Positions 60,678 through 64,000 of a stretch of 64,000 bases of DNA are shown piece after piece (the stretch's first letter is position 1; every line of letters begins with the position of its first letter). The translations under genes and the position numbers were made by a program. Source of the stretch: Agroathelia rolfsii (lineage: Eukaryota; Basidiomycota; Agaricomycetes; Amylocorticiales; Amylocorticiaceae); the NCBI GenBank assembly GCA_018343915.1, contig JABRWF010000008.1:1240001-1304000 (forward strand), read 5' to 3'. The notes beneath the pieces are model-generated. The model was not told where the DNA came from. It made no database searches and saw only the letters and a program-made list of their open reading frames with translations.

Positions 60678-63369
60678 AAGGAATGGGGTGCTGGTGTTGA
60701 TTGGTTAAGCGCTCAGTAGCTATGAAGAATGATTCGGTGAGAGTGTGAGAAGAGAGAGAGGCATCGATGGGGCTACTTCTCTATCCTGCAATGCCTCATT
60801 GCAGCTTCAGCCATGCTGTACCTGCGGCTAACCCCGTCATCTACAGTAATTTACCCTAACCCGAGCAGTTAAGCGCCGTGAAGCGCACATGGCTGTGCTG
60901 GTACTTCTAGCCCTGATTATTATGAGCATTCTGAGCTGCCAAGGAACAAGCTCACATAACATGCTGGTCGACAATAGCATTTCTCTAGCTGTAGTGCATT
61001 AACGGCATATAGACTGCCCATACGGACCGCAAACTATTAGGCAGTATCTGGCAGCAGTATAAGGAATGATATACAAAGAGTTCTATAGTAATTTCAAGCA
61101 ATAATCCAGCATGTACTCGCGAGGCGGAAAGACGCTGGCTCAGGCTGGCGTTGATGGCGTGCGAGCCACATGGGCTGCGCGTGCTTTCGCCAGTCATGTG
61201 ACCTGCAGTGCACATCTTACGTCATCTCTTCTGGTCTATGTAGCCTGCTCAATCTGAGGGTGGCTGCGACTTTGACAGTTTTGCTCCCGACCAAAAATCT
61301 CATGTGTTCATTAAGCTCATAACAGCTCCCTGCGCCAGTCAAGTGCGCGTAGGTGGCAAGAAGCTGCCCGCTCACAATCATTATCAAATACAATTTCCCC
61401 TAGTCAGGCGCTCCTGTCTTTATTCATTTCTAAGTCTTTCACGATGCATCTCGCTCTGGACTTGAAGAAAGTATGTGAAGCTCCGCAGTGACTATGCCTT
61501 GAACTTCAAGTTACCACTGGTAATTGGACCAACAGTTAGCGCTCGCACCGCAATTGCATATTTTGTTTCGGTCAACGTCTGTGCTGCTACTAGGAACCTC
61601 TCCGCTTATCTGAGTTCTTTGCACTCTCATTGGGCCTAACCGGATCTCATGTTTATTCTCAGACGTCTATCTGCCCATCTACCAGTATTCAAGTCATCTT
61701 CTTGCCCCACCCTAATCGATAATCATGTCTACAGCAGAAACCTTGTCATGTAAACTATCGTATAGAGTACACCTATCTTCCATTCACATTCCACCTACTC
61801 AGTCTAACACATACTAGGTTGGGCCGACACCACCACTTCCACCGACGTATTTTACATAGACGAGCTCAGGTCAGCTTTGAGCCGCGAGTGAGATGCTTAG
61901 ATCTTATGTGACTGCACATTAGATACGCTCATCACGTCTTCCTGCAGTCATCTTAATTACCTTTCACAAAAAACATTTGCTATGACCAATACAATGACTG
62001 ATATCTGCTGCATCAGCAGCTTCTACCAGTGCAAGTGTTTCACAAGATGAGATTACAGGCATACTCATACTGCTATTCAACATACTTTACTTTCATCTTT
62101 GACTTTATCGAATTGCGGCTTCATGTTGGTTGAATTTTTTTTCTTGCTTGCCATTGGCCATACTTAAATTTCTCGCGTTATTCTCAGTTAGGTCTCAAAA
62201 GAGAGCGCTTAAATAACCCGAATGCATATGTTCTTTTTGCAATGGCATTGATAACATGCACCCTCATAACCTGCCCGCCTTATCTGATATTCTTTTTCTT
62301 GTCTAAGAACTGCCTCCGCTTCAATTGTTCGTCATTTCCAGCACATGAAAGCATCTCCGAGCCTTATCTCAAAGCTATCAAAGGTACGACAGTTATCCAA
62401 CTTAGGATTCGAATCATTTTCAAACAGGATGCCCATATTAACACCACCCGTCCATAAATGCCATCTCCATCTTTACGCTGGCATCAAGTCGGAGATACCA
62501 AGGACGTTCATCTCGGATACGGTACATTTTATCATCCTTGCTCACTAGTCTCGCCTACTCTTCATTGTAACCTGAATGTACGTCGAGCTGCCAGGTGCTC
62601 TTGCTCTGGGATATCCCATGCCCATATCGATATGCCCATCCAAGCGTATGACAATAACCTACGGTTCTTGACTGAATCCATGAGTTGATCCTGTTTCATC
62701 TCCTTAGTGTCTCTATCGAGCTATTATCATTCTCATTTCCAATTCTTACAGGCAGCCAATACATAGGTGGTTACGCCAACCGTTATTTCAGCCCCTCTTA
62801 CACCTATGCGCTATTGCCAGGCTGGTTTGTAGCCCAGGAAAGTACATATGTTTCATGCATTGATGATTGCAGACCATAAGACATAGGAACATCATGGATG
62901 GGATGCAGCAGCACTTGGTGCATCAATGGCTCTAAAAACTCGTTGTGTTGCACGTGATACGATTGCGAGGAATTTCATTTGACAGCGAGACATTCGGCCT
63001 AACAGTTGCACTCCTTACAAGATGGGAATATAGGAATACCAGAAAACCATCTCGAGATTGATGGATAAGCAAACGGTTGATTTCTCTCCCCCTGGATACT
63101 TGATGAAATCTTACGGCGAGTAACACGCCTCTTGCATACACTTTCTTGGTAGATACTCTGTATTTCTTTATATATAAATATAAACGACAAGGTCTTGTTG
63201 CAATTAATTCTAAATATTACAGTAAAAAAATACTAGCCGCACTATGACATGTGTAACGCATCCAAATACACTGAATAAAGCTATGAACATGGTAGGTAGG
63301 CGTTTGGAAGATAGGAAATGCACATACGCATATCACCTCGCAACTGAGTAGTGCCGCAAATACGGAAGA
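60678..63369. other. duplicated intergenic block (F-G)
   Basis: 5' flank of copy F followed by the 3' flank of copy G, homologous end to end with the C-D block (40512-43162) apart from local deletions. The segment corresponding to the hAT target is missing here. No gene supported. Confidence 0.6.
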
Positions 63370-64000
63370 TTAGATGGCTGACTCATGTTCGGGGGTCGGA
63401 TTGGTTTCAGGCTAGATAGGTTCCAATGCGCTCCAGAACGCAGATTTATCTTGGATTCCGTGAAGATCCTCAGGAAGCGCATTGTCAACAAATTGAGACA
63501 ACATTCCGCCAATGTCAATGACCTCCCCTTCATCGGCCTTCCGGAGAGTAGAGACAAAACCGTCCGGGAGGTATGAGAGGTGTCGAAGCACATAAGCAGG
63601 CAAGTAACGGAACCGCCCATCCCGGTCATGAATATATTGGCTGGAGGTCCTAATATCTATTTGCAATACCGTCTCAACTGCCGTAAGGAATGCTGTACAA
63701 TCTTCGGCTGGGATATTTGGATGATTCTCAACGTCAGAACGGAAGATAGGTGAGGCTATTTCCCAAAAAACTTGGGTCAATCTCTGTATTTTGCTGCGGC
63801 GCTTGTCATCTAATGGGCCTGCATTATCCAGAGACAATTCCTCTCTGTTACGTGCAAGAGTGTGCTGTGAAGCTTTCATCAAAGCCGTAGAATTGATATC
63901 TGATAAATGAATTTAGAAAAGCGCATTTAGTCGTAGAAATACAACAGAGATATGAGGAAACGTCATACCACTTGGGTTTGTACGAGCAAGGACATCGAGA
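63370..64000 (-). pseudogene. DUF6535-type membrane protein, copy G (partial, premature stop)
   Basis: Only the 3' end lies in the window: the last exon with acceptor at 63899/63900 and the very end of the large exon (63969-64000). The C-terminal domain is intact (YLPAYVLRHLSYLPDGFVST, GGMLSQFVDNALPEDLHGIQ), but the frame meets TAG at 63412-63414 right after SALEPI. Copies D and F continue there with PETNPTPEPES-like residues, and the old stop is still visible at 63370-63372. The loss is about 14 residues of a variable tail, so the gene could still be functional. The rest lies beyond the right edge. Confidence 0.7.

Noticed and set aside
32518..64000. reading the array as retroposed copies or as one large transposon
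   Set aside because: Copies keep introns at matching places and share flanking DNA, which fits segmental duplication; no transposase, reverse transcriptase or common element ends were seen around the units.
1..64000. CRISPR arrays, bacterial-type operons, ribosome binding sites, rRNA
   Set aside because: The window is eukaryotic; no regularly spaced short repeats with unique spacers and no rRNA-like sequence were seen.

Overview
The window is nuclear DNA of a basidiomycete fungus, most probably an Agaricomycete. The genes are split by many 50-75 nt GT-AG introns, the intergenic DNA is AT-rich with relic repeats, and several proteins belong to families I know as basidiomycete-specific or basidiomycete-expanded (DUF6535-type membrane proteins, NACHT-WD40 proteins, orphan 7-TM proteins). 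All gene models were built by hand from reading frame, splice sites and comparison between copies inside the window. No database search was possible.

Layout. 1-1277 (-): a tRNA threonylcarbamoyladenosine dehydratase (Tcd1/Tcd2-like), cut by the left edge. 1.3-6.5 kb: gene-poor DNA with a foldback element and pogo-like relics. 6.5-9.7 kb (+): a complete DUF6535-type protein (copy A). 10.3-11.7 kb (+): a Yip1-domain Golgi protein. 12.2-13.4 kb (-): a chloroperoxidase-like heme-thiolate protein with one apparent frameshift. 13.86-20.94 kb: a large inverted repeat, arms about 2.75 kb, each carrying one copy of an unrecognised 166-aa gene, around a 1.5 kb spacer with a 7-TM protein gene. 21.5-23.3 kb (+): the decayed C-terminal part of a NACHT-WD40 protein. 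23.8 kb (-): a small Cys-rich protein. 24.8-25.3 kb (-) and 25.45-28.8 kb (+): a MIC10 homologue and a Bro1/Alix homologue, head to head. 30.7-31.5 kb (+): a single-pass membrane protein.

32.5 kb to the right edge is an accessory region dominated by a tandem array, all on the minus strand, of six more DUF6535-type genes (B 32.5-35.6, C 38.0-40.5, D 43.2-46.2, E 51.3-54.5, F 57.7-60.7, G 63.4->64.0). D, E and F read through completely, B has a 1-nt frameshift, C has two in-frame stops, and G has a premature stop near its end. Flanking DNA was duplicated with the genes. One flank took an 852-bp hAT-type insertion whose 8-bp target duplication is confirmed by the empty site in a sister copy.

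How they fit together: the housekeeping genes (Tcd, Yip1, MIC10, Bro1) are a stable background. The DUF6535 array with mosaic copies, a fast-changing juxtamembrane linker and mixed live and dead members behaves like a birth-and-death family. It is the best candidate in the window for an undescribed system, but its function cannot be read from the sequence.
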